Below are positions 33,006 through 45,272 of a DNA stretch of 64,000 bases, piece by piece. The stretch comes from Pisolithus tinctorius. Its lineage: Eukaryota; Basidiomycota; Agaricomycetes; Boletales; Pisolithaceae. Where the stretch lies: assembly GCA_024663395.1 (NCBI GenBank), contig JANFAH010000008.1:1736001-1800000 (forward strand). Reading direction: 5' to 3'. Position numbers and translations under genes: made by a program. The notes under the pieces were generated by a model, which saw nothing but the letters and a program-made list of their open reading frames with translations, was not told where the DNA came from and made no database searches. The number at the start of each line of letters is the position of its first letter. The first letter of the stretch is position 1.

Positions 33006-34328
33006 TCAAGACAAATCAGAACATACTGGTCTGGACAGTGGGCCTCTGATGTTGAAGTCAATGTTATCCCGGTAAGGAAGGAAGACTTTCTCCATTTTGA
33101 TGGGCACATTTGCATTCCATTCAGATACCATACGACGGCGGAAATACCTAGAATAATTGGAGTCGGGACCACTTTGCCGCAAGGTGATGGTTATGGGACT
33201 TGACCCATCTTGGGTGTCGCAGCATGCCAGCATTGCGGAGAAAAGCTCCGAGACTCCGGAGGAATCACGTTGCAAAAATAGTGATATAAGAATGCCCTCA
33301 TTAGTAACATCAAATGTTTTGAAATGCTCCCTCGGCGCCATCTTATGGACTTTGTTCTTCGGGAAGTGCTTTTTAAGAGCGTCTATGAGGGCTTTGTGAG
33401 TCATCCGATTTATTTTTGAGCAGTCTCGAAAGCGACTAGGCTCGTCTGCAAGGAAGCTGGGAGCCCAACCGCTACCGTCGGTCAATGTCCAGCCCCAGGC
33501 AAATATACTTTGGTCGTTGATCGTCCGTATGACCTCCAGCTGCAGACGGAGGAACGCATTCTTCCCCTCCCCATACAACATTGGCATGTGTACACCAAGC
33601 AACCCCAGCAACGAATATGCTTGGTCTTCGTCCCTTGTCGTCCTCCGGTTTGCAGCCCATGACATAATTTGCGCTACACTGGGGTGCGTGTCATCTGATT
33701 GCCTGAGCCCCTTTCGCAAGACGTCCACCGAAATCTTGGTAATGAGCTCTAGGGTGTCAGCATCGCCTTGCTTGCTACCTATGTACTCCCAATTCTGGTT
33801 GAAAAAGTGGACGTTATCAGGAGCAATGAGTTCTTGGAGTGTCCATCCACGTGAGAACCATTTAGGCCAACCGTTGTGGTGAGAGTACTTGTCGTCGCGT
33901 TTCGAAGGAAGGGTGCGAGCATCAATGTCATGGAGGAATGCGTAGCAGTGATCCGAGTTTGCATACCACACGTACATGGAGTTGATGGCCTCGGACAGCT
34001 CGGCACTGCTCTGCTTGTTGATGCAGCACGTGTCCACCCAGAGCCAACTCAGTTCGTCATGCAGCAGCGCCCGCTCGCAGCTCTTATATATTTTCTGGTA
34101 CCCGCTGCGCTGCCGTATCCTCTCTCTGGCAGTATCGTCGTCCATCTTCGTAAGTCCCTGCATCTCCACATATTGCACTTCATCTTTTTCCTCACCCCAG
34201 CAATGAGACAGTATGGCATATGGTGTCTCCTCAAGATTAGCGCCATTGACGTCAACCAGAAGCTTGGTATCTTGGTTAATTGTCCCTGAGTGAAAGTTGA
34301 GGAATGCCTTCACGTCGATCAGGCGCAT
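33006..34328 (-). CDS. HET-domain (heterokaryon incompatibility-type) protein
   Basis: An intron-free 440-residue protein starting MRLIDVKAFLNFHSG at ATG 34328. HET motifs in order: AILSHCWGEEKDEV, SCERALLHDELSWLWVDTCC, INKQSSAELSEAINSMYVWY, then CYAFLHDID and WFSRGWTLQELIAPDNVHFF, followed by RRTTRDEDQAYSLLGLLGV. The HET domain is a predicted TIR-like effector that triggers cell death in non-self recognition in filamentous fungi; this role is inferred from the family. The C-terminal 150 residues have no motif I know. It is CpG-rich, in contrast to the region to its left. Upstream in-frame codons exist, but this ATG matches the usual 'MRLI' start of the family. Confidence 0.9.
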   Translation of the reverse strand: MRLIDVKAFLNFHSGTINQDTKLLVDVNGANLEETPYAILSHCWGEEKDEVQYVEMQGLTKMDDDTARERIRQRSGYQKIYKSCERALLHDELSWLWVDTCCINKQSSAELSEAINSMYVWYANSDHCYAFLHDIDARTLPSKRDDKYSHHNGWPKWFSRGWTLQELIAPDNVHFFNQNWEYIGSKQGDADTLELITKISVDVLRKGLRQSDDTHPSVAQIMSWAANRRTTRDEDQAYSLLGLLGVHMPMLYGEGKNAFLRLQLEVIRTINDQSIFAWGWTLTDGSGWAPSFLADEPSRFRDCSKINRMTHKALIDALKKHFPKNKVHKMAPREHFKTFDVTNEGILISLFLQRDSSGVSELFSAMLACCDTQDGSSPITITLRQSGPDSNYSRYFRRRMVSEWNANVPIKMEKVFLPYRDNIDFNIRGPLSRPVCSDLS

Positions 34329-34602
34329 CGTTCGCGAACCTGTCGAGACATCAGTGCACACCTTCGCAGACGTACTAACCGACACACGTAGCAAGGAAAC
34401 AAAGCGATAACCAAAGACCTAATACCCTAGCGAGTAGGGGCCGGAGTTGTTCGCAGTTCGATCAACCAGTATAGCGAGCAAGGTAACAGCACAGCCAAAT
34501 CAATTGCCGGCGCCTTTTGCACTACAAATACAGGATCACAACGACATCCTGATTGACCTGAGATAACGCCAACGTGGGCTCTCCAGGCCGAAGCAAGTGT
34601 TG

Positions 34603-36007
34603 ATGTCGCCCCACAGAACATACGAGGTTGGCCTTGCTAAACTATTCCCGTTTCAATTCAACCCAAGGAATGTGTTAGACAGTAGTTGGGTACTTTTCGC
34701 AGGACGATCCAAAGTTGGCTGGGGGCTGGATCGATGTGCGTGCCACATTTCCCTCCATCATAAGGCGAGCTGATGTGCCAAGCAGCCTGTGAGTCGAACT
34801 GCGTATACTAATCTAACGTGTTAAGCGTTTATGTCATTGCTAGCTTCCGCCACGGTTCGGCCTCATTGACGGCAGTCCCGAGAGTTGGTGCAAGTTCATC
34901 GCATCCATCCAGCAACTTAATATCGAGGCGCCGAGTCACGTCCAATACAAAGTCTTCTTTCTCGGAAGGCATGGAGAGGGCTATCGTTAGTCAATACTCT
35001 TTCGGGCTACTGTCACACTGATTCCATAGCTGGACGTGCAGATAATGTTGCTGAGGAGAAATACGGGAAGAAGGCATGTCTTCCCAGTACTTTGTGCTGC
35101 CACATGAGTGATTAATGCGCTGTGGATAAGGCCTGGGATGAGTGAGTACCTTTTCGAAAATCCGTCTTCGCACTTCTACGAGTGGGTGCAGCTACTGGTC
35201 TAAGTTGAATGGAGACGGAGATCTGACGTGGGGTCGTAAGTACCTTGACCTATTGTATCTACAAATATGTCACCTCACCAGCTGATCCCGACCTCACGTC
35301 GAGGGGTGAGGGCCAAGCAGACCAGGCAAACGAAGCATGGAAGACAGAAGTCTTGCACGGCCTTCCCTTCCCAGAAAAGTTGTATTGCAGTCCACTCACG
35401 CGCACCATACGGACGAGCCAGCGCACTTTTAAGGACATTAATGCTGATGGTCGCAAGACAACTATCGTGGAGGTGACTACATGAATTCGTTTCCAGGGAT
35501 CTCCATCATTGACGAGAAATATGCTCAGAATATCCGCGAGATAATTGGCGTTCATACCTGCGACAAGAGGAGGACGCGAACATACATCAACCAGACATTT
35601 CCGGAATACTCCATTGAGGACGGTTTCGCTGAGGAGGACGAGCTGTGGAGACCTGACATCAGAGAAACGGAGGCAGATGTCGATGTTCGAGTCAAAGCTG
35701 CGTTGGACATGATATTTGAAAATGACAAGGAACAATGTAACGCAATGTTTCCTCTGTGGTTGAAAGGTGACGAGAACCCCTGCACAGTCATTTCCATTAC
35801 AACGCACGGTGGCTTCTTCGGTTCCTTCTTGCGAGTAACTAACCACCAGCTCGTGTATCTCCCGACTGGAGGTACGTATTTGTACCCCTGCATTATCTCA
35901 AGTAGTTGATCCATGCTTTAGGCGTAATGCCGACAGTCGTCAAAGCAACGGCAGAACAATTTCACTCTGAACAGCCTTATGATACCCTCAAAGTAGAGAA
36001 ATGTTGA
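34603..36007 (+). CDS. Histidine phosphatase (phosphoglycerate mutase-like) family protein
   Basis: Exon 1 MSPHRTYE joins at an acceptor TGTTAG to TVVGYFSQDDPKLAGGWIDV; the next exon gives PPRFGLIDGSPESWCKF. Then comes KVFFLGRHGEGY with the catalytic R-H-G motif. Later exons contain GDLTWGADPDLTSRGEGQA, EKLYCSPLTRTIRTSQ, and TVISITTHGGFFGSF with the second active-site His. The last exon, after an intron beginning GTACGT, ends LKVEKC at 36007. Several 50-60 bp introns are needed and all read in frame. Domain order fits the broad-specificity fungal PGM-like phosphatases; the substrate cannot be told. It lies between the HET gene and NLR2. Confidence 0.85.
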
Positions 36008-37063
36008 GTGTGTTAGAAGACCAAACTTAGGTTTACAAGAGCAATCTCGGTGGTAGCACAATTGGCACGAGCCGTTAGATAAGAAAATGCAAAGTAGAAC
36101 AACGATCGAAATCTAGTTTCCTGTGTTTCTAGCTTTCACTTGGTTGATTCAACGTTATTAGTCCCCTTGGCGGCAGCACGTTGGTCGGACGAACGGCGGA
36201 CGACCCACCTTGTCAGACAGGATCATGCAGGATGGGCGTGGTTCCATAAAACATCGTAAGGCTATGTAAGCCTCCGCAAAGGAAAACCAGAGCGAAGCAA
36301 ATCGAAAATCGAGGAATGTCAAGCTGTCCCACGGCAGGGTGCAGTCCATACCATAAAGTGTGGGTACCACGAGATAGAATCATGGTATCCTACAGTCAGC
36401 ACTCGAGGAACGGGCGGCTACTCGCTGAGGCTGGTGCTTCCACTGCAATGTATCAGAAGGCGGGGGCACGTGTCTACCTGGAGTAAGTTGTAGCCGAAAC
36501 TAGTTGTAGTTATGACGGTCTCGAGACTCGAGCCCCCGGAATCCTTAGCTCGGTCCGCAGTTACGCCTGAATGGCGGGCAAGAACAGGAGGTGATCAACT
36601 TATCGCTGCTAGCGCACAGGAGAGCCTCGGAACCATTCCACGATATTGGACGGAACCCATAGAACGTACTTTTTCTCTTCGTTCTTTCCTTTTCCTGGCT
36701 AGACTTCACAGTAGATCGCATTTGATTGCTTAATCAATGCTCGCGTCGAGGGTCCGGCTAATGCTGTCAACAGTGAACGCCAGATCTTGGAGATCGTGTA
36801 GGAGTTGTTGCGTTGTCTTTCACCATTCCGCAAGGGAAATGTGTTCGACAACAAGTGTATTCTTTCTAGTATACTGGATGATTTCTGTATCATGAGGGGT
36901 ATACTCTGATTACCGTTCGTGCTATTGCATTATATCTTACACCCAATATGTACTATTTGGCAGGACCACCTTGCTCTCTGACCCTCTTGTCCTTGTCCGA
37001 ACTGAAATCACATTTCTTGTTTCCCCTTCCGGTGATCAGAGGACGCAAACTCAAAGTACGAGG
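36008..37063. other. Intergenic, no gene recognised
   Basis: About 1.05 kb between the phosphatase and NLR2 3' ends. Short ORFs only, with no familiar motif, repeat or tRNA seen. Confidence 0.45.
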
Positions 37064-40000
37064 CTAGGGTTCAAAGCAACGATGCCAGCTGCGACCGTGA
37101 GCCATGTTGCTCAGATCGAGCTCTGGACCACCTTTGGGCATCACTAAAGTATTCCATGGAGAATAAAGAAGTTGATGATGTGTCAAAGGGACCCATAACA
37201 ATAGTCGACCTCGAGGCCCTACAATCCAGCCGTCCTCTTGGAGTTCGACAAGCTCGCGCCAGTCCCCTTTTAAATCAGAAAAAAACCCACGAGCATCCCG
37301 TAGCGCATGCGAAGGAGTAGATGAGAAACGGATTAGAGTTTGATTTTTAGGGGTATCCTCTTCTAAGTCACTGGCAAAATTGGTTGGCCGAGACTGATCG
37401 TCATCGGCTAATGGTATGTCCAGCTTGACCGGTTGGGTGTGCTCGTGGAAGGAACCCTCCACATACGAACTGCACTTCGCTTCCCAAATCCGGATTGTGT
37501 CGCCGTAGGAACTCGACAAGATACGTCTCCCATCGGGGGAGAAAGAAACAGAGTTGACCAAGGTAGTGTGCCCTCGAAGGGCGTTGCCCACCTGTATGCC
37601 TTTCTCCACGTCCCAAACTCGGATGGTGTGGTCTGAAGAGCCTGAGACAACATACTTTCCATCCGGTGAAAAAGCCACTGAATCGACCTGCCCAGTGTGC
37701 CCTTGGAACGGATTGCCCGTCTGCGCTCCGGCCTGCACGTCCCAGAGTCGAACAATGTGGTCCCGATAGCCTGAGGCGATAAGTGCTCCATCTGGCGAGA
37801 ACGCTAGAGAGTTAACAGACCAGGCACCTCCGAGTGGTTCACCAATTGGCCCGCCTGTCTGTGTGTCCCAAAGTCGGATCGTACGATCTGATGAACCCGA
37901 TGCGATACGACTTCCGTCTGGAGAGAAGACGACTGAGTAGACTGCCTTGATATGTCCCTGGATCGCGCCGCCCAGCTGTGTGCCAGTTTCCACGTCCCAA
38001 AGTCGAACAGTATGGTCGTGGGAGCCAGAAGCGATGCGCTTCCCATCTGGCGAGAACGCGATAGACTCGATCGATTTGGTATGTCCACGGAATGCGGTGC
38101 CAAATTGCATACCTGTCGCTACGTCCCAAATACGAATTGCATCAACAAAGCAACCCGCAACGAACTTTCCGTTCGGTGAGAACGTAACCGACTTGACCGA
38201 GAAGCTGTTCCCTTCGAACGGATTACCCACCAGGGTACCACTTTCTGCATCCCAAAGCCGGATCACGTCGTCGTATGAACTTGACACAACGCACTTTCCA
38301 TCTGGTGAAAACGCAACCGAGCTGACAGACATGCTATGTGTCTTTCCGGTCTGTGCACCTGCTTCTGCATCCCAAAACCGGATGGTGTCGTCGTAGGAGC
38401 CAGACGCAAGACGCCTTCCGTCGGGGGAGAACGCGACTGAATTGACTGACGCTGAATGCCCGCATAGGGGATTTCCTAACTGGGTACCCATCCCCACATC
38501 CCAAAGACGAATCGTATGATCGAATGAGCCTGACACGACGTGTTTCCCATCAGGAAGGAATGCCACTGAGGTAACCGATCCTATGTGTCCCTTCAATGGT
38601 GTTCCCAGCTTCCGACCCGTCTCCGAGTCCCAAAGCCGAATAGTGTAATCGTATGAGCCTGAGACGATGCGTTTTCCATCAGGGGAGAATGCAACTGAGT
38701 TGACGGACATGGTATGCCCTCGGAGGGGGTTGCCGACCTGCACACCTCTTTCTGAATCCCAGATACGAATTGTATGGTCATAGGAACCCGATGCAATTCG
38801 TTTGCCGTCTGGCGAGAATGCGACAGAGAAGATTGCTGCGGTATGACCCTGAAGGGGGCTGCCGGCTTGTTCCCCCGTGTCTGCGTCCCAAAGGCGAATC
38901 ACATTGTCATTGGACCCCGACGCAATACGTCGTCCATCTGGCGAGAATGCCAGCGTGTATACCGCATCAAAATGACCACGAAAAGGGTCACCAATCGGAG
39001 CACCGTTCTCCGCGTCCCAAATCCGGATCGTGCAATCCGAAGAGCCCGACGCGATGCGCCTTCCATCAGGCGAGAATGCAATAGCGAAGACCGGCTTGGT
39101 GTGACCCCGAAGGGGCTTCCCCACCTGCGTACCTGTTTCCGCATCCCAAAACCGGATAGTATCATCCGAAGAAGCCGAGACCACACGTTTTCCATCTGGG
39201 GAGAACGCCACGGATTCGACCGATAAATCGTGACCACGCAATACATGTTGGCTACTGGGCCAATTCTGGTGACGTCCAGTAGCGACCTGAGCAACGTTCG
39301 GAAACCGAGCGAGAAACCGCGCTGCAAATATGGAACTCGTCGGAGAAAATGGCAGTGCAGACAAATACAGGTGTGGGGTGCTTTCGTTGATAAGGCTCGC
39401 AAAGTTGCAGACAAATTTGCAGGTGTCCCTTAATACTGGGAGGATGTCCTGATAGTCTTCTTTCCCCTAAGACAACGTAGTCATCATATTAAAATCCGGA
39501 ATAGCATCTAGTGTGTCACACTACGTACCTCCAACCACGCTGTGGTAGCAATGAGAGCCCTATAGGCTTCGCCAATAGATTTTAATAGGCCGAGCGCCTC
39601 CAACCAGAAGAGAAGCTGGTCGCCATCCAGAAACTCCTTTAGAGCTTGCGCCAGACGAGAATCGAATTCGGCTTCTCGAAGGTGAGTTGCCCAGAATCGA
39701 CAGGAATACGAGAGGTGTGGGGAGATATTCTTTTCGACCTTGGCAGCCAAGCCGTCTATTGCTGAATTACGCACATAGGATGTCTCTAGTTCACAGATGT
39801 TGAAGCGTAAACTGCTTTGCATAACGTGGAGGGAGGCGGAGGCTAGATTCTTATGGATGTCGCATTTATCAATGAAAAACTGCCCACTCCGCTTTTTCTC
39901 CGTCAAAAAGTCGTAGAAAGATGCGTGCAAAGGACGAACAGGGATCGAGTGATCAATGATGCCGCTGAGCAGTGGGGCCATATAGTCCAGGATAACCTCC

Positions 40001-42153
40001 ACCTGATAGCTACCTTCCTGGCCCGAGAAACTTCGACGCATTGCGTTCAGGGAGTGTATGGGAAGCGGATCCAACGCGTACAGCACTTGCCGCATTACTG
40101 AACGGAACCGGCTGAGAGTTCTCTGCTTCGTGATGATGATGTCCTCCAGGACCAGGTTATACATGTCATCCAGAAGTGTCCTTCCCTCCTCAGTGGTATG
40201 GGCAATGAGATCATCAAAACGTTCCCTCGCGGTTTCTCCAGCTCCGTGAGACCTGATATATTCGCATGCAAGACGAGCCCACTCAAATAGACCGTCGGAC
40301 TTCTCTGCGATCTTGTTGACTTCTTCTTGATGTATGCCCTTCTGGCGCTTCAGCTTCTCCGAGACGTACAGCCGTATATCACGTATGGTCGACGTGACAG
40401 AGACGTCTTCGAGAGATGTTGCCCTGATGTGCCCGACACTTTGCAACGTGTCCATAATATCTTGCAGAGGCCGTGAGGTCAAAAGTATGCGAAAGTTTGG
40501 AGGGAGCTTTCCAGCCTGCGTTGCAAAGACGCTAAGTATCTCCTCCCGCGTGGCTGTTCCACCACCTTCGTCCAGGGCGTCAACAACCATAACGACATTT
40601 CCGACAGCGGGTCCCTTCAGGTTCGACACGGGTTCCAGTATGAACTTCTGCCACTGCTGCATGATATCTTCAGTGTCCCTGAGGGAACGGTTATTGGCAA
40701 TCATCTCTGCCAAAAGAGGCTTGAGTCGCAGATCGCGATCGGCCAGGTCACGAGCAATGGTCGTGATCAACTTTTTGTGAAGTTCTTCGGCTTGTCGAAC
40801 ATGAGAGAAACAGAAACACGACCCGAGCATCCCAAGATTTTGGGCCTGCAAAGCGATGGTATGCGCGATGGAGGACTTTCCCTTGCCAGCTTGCCCATGA
40901 AGCCAGAAAACACGCGGGCAAGCAGGGTCGGTATCATTGATCCAGTCAAAGATCTCGCTCAGAATCTCGGCCCTCGTGCCATCCAAACATGTCTTCATGG
41001 TATTTAGTCCGGCCCCCCCAGCATACGACATGCCCTCCAGGCTGAGATCCTCGCGCATCCTGTGAACGTTGACTTGAATGTCTCGAAGTTCCTTGTCGCG
41101 AAAGCGTTGCATGAGCCCGTCCAGAGCGGAGTTGTAGCATCTAATCCTAGTACTTGTCTCAGAGAATATGTTCTTCCCAAGTCGCACCCCTGAGTGGAAG
41201 TCATTAATTTGGTCTAATCGTTGAAGAGCCAGGTAACAGATACACACAGAAATTCTTCGTTTCTGAGTACTTCGAGATGAACTGCGCACACTCTTGGACC
41301 ACTTGGGCTATTTGGGCTAGAGTATCTTTCATGACGTCGAGCTGGGACAACGTATCCTCTTCCATGATGAACTGATACGTTTCACTGACTTTGGAAAGGA
41401 GGGCGCGGATGGATGCATCCAGGTTCGCTTGTGATAGAATCAACTATCCGGGAGGTGTAAAACTGGGGAAGACTAGGCAAATTGAAGGCATACCTGAGAC
41501 GCTGAAGTTAGCGCGCTCAGCGCCATCTGTGCATACGGATGTATCTATAACTTTCTAGTGAGCAACCTGCAGACCCGCATGGACGAGATGTACGAACGTT
41601 AGCAATGCTATTGACGACCGTATAAAAGATGCTGAGAGGTGCGAGATATGTGGCGTCTATTGTGCATAAGTCAGACATGGCGGTGTTCGCGTTGTCTACG
41701 GCGCCAACTGCAATCTTGGTGGAGAGAAGGGTGACACTCATGGTCGAAAACCCCTCCGCTGCAGCATGAAGGTTGTTCTCTATAAGCTGTGTTCCATTCG
41801 TTACCTGTGTGTGCAACCCTTCAAGATGAGGGCGGCTCGACGTAGATATACTATACATTCAAAACACACCTCATGTCCTGTTCCGAAAGTTCCCTCGCCT
41901 TTTGCAAGAGTAGAGGTGCTAGTGGTGATACTACTGGCGGGTACGGATGAATCGCGGAGATGTAGGAAACGCCTCAGCGCTGCTTTTCCTTTGGTGAACA
42001 GTTTCACATCCGGAGATGGTGATTTGCTCCCGTGAGAAGATGCCTGAGACCGATATGAGCGTGGTACTTTTAGAGTCGTCAACCATGAACCGGGGCACTC
42101 ACGCTGGTTTCACCAGACGGCTTGGGTATCTTGCCGAGTGGTGGACGAGGCAT
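37064..42153 (-). CDS. NLR2: NACHT-WD40 STAND protein
   Basis: Start ATG 42153 (MPRPPLGKIPKPSGETS), spliced to ASSHGSKSPSPDVKLF, then an exon with LEGLHTQVTNGTQLIENNL and HPYAQMALSALTSAS. Then ILSQANLDASIRALLSKV and KNF, matching NLR1 exon for exon. NACHT: HGQAGKGKSS (Walker A), VVMVVDALDE (Walker B), LLTSRPL. After an intron near 39405-39530 come 14 WD40 units of about 43 residues (for example PLRGHTKPVFAIAFSPDGRR) and a tail with EDGWIVGPRGRLLLWVP. The fold predicts an oligomerising NTPase with a WD40 sensor. Unlike NLR1, the WD40 exon is CpG-rich with SPDG-type repeats. Some exon borders are approximate. Confidence 0.88.
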
Positions 42154-42430
42154 TCAGGTTGGGTTGTAGTTGGTAGTATGACTATGAGATGTGCCATGGC
42201 AAAGGGACTTGGCTGTCGTGATGGACCACACCGCACTGGAACAACTCGCACAGCCCACACGTCCATCAAGCATGCCATCAAGGGCCTGACGGGGCTCGAC
42301 TGAGACTTCATATTCAACCGTATTTGGCTGCATCGTTTATCACACGATCGACCCTGAAATGCTTCCGTCAACACACCCCTATTTATTGGTACATGTCTCC
42401 TAAGTCTTACACACAAGCCAGCCTCCCCTT

Positions 42431-44926
42431 TCAACGAGAAAACCTCGCAAACCAATCCCGCGTAGCCTCCACTGACACCCGTGCAGCTTCGACCCCCTCG
42501 AGCGGATGAGACTCCTTCGGAAAGACGAACATCTCCACAGGAGCCTGGTTGCGACCCTTCAGAGCATGATAATATCCCTTCCCTTGACTAGTCGGCACCC
42601 TCAGGTCGTCTTCGCCAATCAGGAGCAGCACTGGCGTGCGCACCCTGTCGACATGGGTGATCGGGGAGGAACTGTATAGCTGAGCGAACGACCCAGGGTT
42701 CATGTGTGCGCCTGGGCCAAAGGCAACCCCGAACTCGCCGTACGCCCAATCTGGAATGTCTGAAGCGGCGAGTTCTCCCGCGGATGTCACTGGGTTTCTC
42801 ATGACTGCAGCACTAAACACATCGGGGTATTGGCCGATTACTGAGATTTGGGTATGTGTGGTAAGCAAGAAAATACACAAACACACATGATACGCGAGAC
42901 TCACAGTGAGCAGTAATAAATCCACCGTGACTTCCGCCACTTACTACTTGCCTACCTTCTTCTGAAATTCCTAGTCTAATGAGCTCTCTCACTGTCGCGA
43001 TACAGTCTCCGACATCGAGCTCCCCGCATCGCCCTAGCAAAGCTTGGATATACTTTTCCCCGAACCCCATCGAACCAGTGTAGTTCGGCATCGACACCGT
43101 GTCTGATGATATCTACCATGAGATTCCCAGACTACGTAGTATGAAATGTGAAAGAATGACGTACAGCCCTCAAGAGCGAGTGCAAGGACGGATGAGTTGA
43201 ATGCCGTGGTACTCGTACCATGTGGACCTCCGTGAACGACAGTAACACATATAGGTTTTTGACCTTTTGGGGGTTCCTTTGAGAGAATGACCACACTCTC
43301 CGTGGGGTATCTGTTCGGGACGGGTATAACACAAGGTGTGAACTTCTCCAACTCTTGCTGCACTGCAATACGTATCAGTACAACCTAGTTGTGAAAACAA
43401 GGGCACAGGCCCTCTTACGTTCGGCAGAGAAGACAGGCTTGTCGAGCACCTGGATGTTCGCAAGGGAGCCGTTCTCCATGGTAAGCAAAACGACCTGCGG
43501 AGGGGAAGTCGGCGTGCTCCTCGAGCATACCACAGATCCATTTCCATCACTTGAAAGAAGACTCCAATTGTACAAGGCTTGTTTGTCATCCTGACCGTCC
43601 AGTGTCTTGGTCTCGTCGGAGACATACCCACCATCAAGGGCTACAGATACGACCTTCGTGCGGGAGCGCCAAAGTGATTGCGCAACAACATACGTTTCTT
43701 CCCCCGATTTCTTGATAAACGGGCTATCTATGAGGCTGTAATCCGTGTACAAGCCAGGAAAGTCATTCGCCTGATCTGGCTCTATAAGAACTCTGGGTAA
43801 TCTTTTCTCCAAATCATACGTGTACAGAGAAACAGTGGATGCGTGAGGTCCAAATGTCGGGTTGGAGAGCCATACTAGAGTACAGGGTTTCCTGTCTCCA
43901 TCGAACAAGATACGAGGTGATCGGTTAGATCTGCCAGGTATCTCGATTTTGTTGGCAGCACAGTATACAGTGTTGGTGTTGGATTGGTCGGTCAACGAAA
44001 GCTCCCAAATGCTCGATGGTCTGTTGAAACAGGATTTGATACCGAGGATTCTCCCATCCGCTGTTTGCTCGTATCCCGTTGCGAAGATCTGTGTTTCTGT
44101 CGCGAAAGAAGCTTGTCCAAAGACCACTGGCGTGACGGGAGCCTGCGCGAGAGATAGGGACACTAAGGACAAGTCTTTCTTCGGAACTCTCCCTTCGAAA
44201 TTCGCAGCGTCCGATGAGGGTTCGCGCCAACGGAAAATATACAAAGTAGGTCGCTTTTTGGTATAAAGTCCCTCTCCGAAGTTAGGATTGAAGCGGAAGG
44301 TGGGGTATGGGTCATCCCCAAGGTTATCTGCCGACTCTGGATTGGCCTCTGCGGTGTAGAGTAGGGCAGTTTCCGATGGAGAGAAAGAAAGCGACTTGAA
44401 GTAATCTAGAAGAAAGTCTTCCGTTCATAAGTGTGAATATGAGTAGGTAGAGTGTCACCATCTGTATGGAATGGACCGTGCCGCTTGGTGACCTCGAGCG
44501 ATGCCTCGAGTCTCGAGTCTGCCCATATTTCTACAAATCGTTTCTTCCCACCGTTACTCGGTTCAGCTATCTCGCGCAATATCGCCTGACGTTTCTTTGA
44601 AGGGGATAAAACAGATGCTTGCACGTCAGATGCATCTTGGTAGACTGTGCTAGACACAAGGGTCCAATCGACAGGTGGAGATTCTGGTCTGGTCAAAGTA
44701 AATGTTTTCGATATCGATCGTTTGGTGTTCCTTTCATGGTCGCGAACCGAGTATGAGACGCGAATGACTTTGTGAGGTGATCGTGAAGACTATGCATCAG
44801 ATCACGGGATCGTACCGTACCTGCAGTGGTTGAATTGCTCGCGATGAATTGAGCGGATGTAGGGACTGGAATCTCTGCCAGCTCCGTGTAGAAGCGAGCT
44901 ACACCGCCGTATTCCAGGGTAGACAT
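42431..44926 (-). CDS. Prolyl oligopeptidase-family enzyme, acylaminoacyl-peptidase-like
   Basis: Start MSTLEYGGVARFYTEL at 44926. Intron 1 (GTACGG...CACAAAG) joins to VIRVSYSVRDHERN in frame; a later intron (GTGACA...TTCTAG) joins to DYFKSLSFSPSETALLY. The N-terminal half is a beta-propeller-like region (WREPS, LVSLSLA, GILGIKSCFNRPSSIW and similar). The C-terminal alpha/beta hydrolase has VVHGGPHG, MPNYTGSMGFGEKYI, the nucleophile G-G-S-H-G-G, Asp in GEDDLRVP, and His in KESHPLEG. This is the S9C arrangement; such enzymes remove N-acetylated residues from peptides in the cytosol. The start codon follows a short leader and may be alternative. Confidence 0.88.
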
Positions 44927-45272
44927 CCTGGCAAGCCTACCAAGAGAGAGTCTGACTGCCGAGTGCCGACGCCGATCTGGAAGTGATGGGAAAGGATTAT
45001 CTAATGCTGTGCCAGCGCAGAGTTTGCTGAGGGGGCGACGCGCCAACCAACAACATGTCAAAATTCAAAAGGCTCAAAGTTCGAAATATCCGAGTGGAAA
45101 AAAAAAGTAAAAAGAGTCGGACAGAGAGCTGAGAAATGGCGAGACGGACACCTGAGACGTTCCTTTTTAGGCAACCTCCACCGCAACAACTCCCCAATCC
45201 CCCCCGTCTCAGATACGCTCTCTGGTAAATAAGTACTACACTGACTCGTCGTCGTCGTCGTCGTCAGCAGTA
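44927..45272. promoter_or_regulatory. Divergent promoter region with TCG repeat
   Basis: 346 bp lie between the starts of the peptidase (-) and the HPC2-like gene (+), so the two probably share regulatory DNA. A (GTC/TCG)n trinucleotide run at about 45247-45265 is just upstream of the HPC2-like ATG. Confidence 0.5.
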
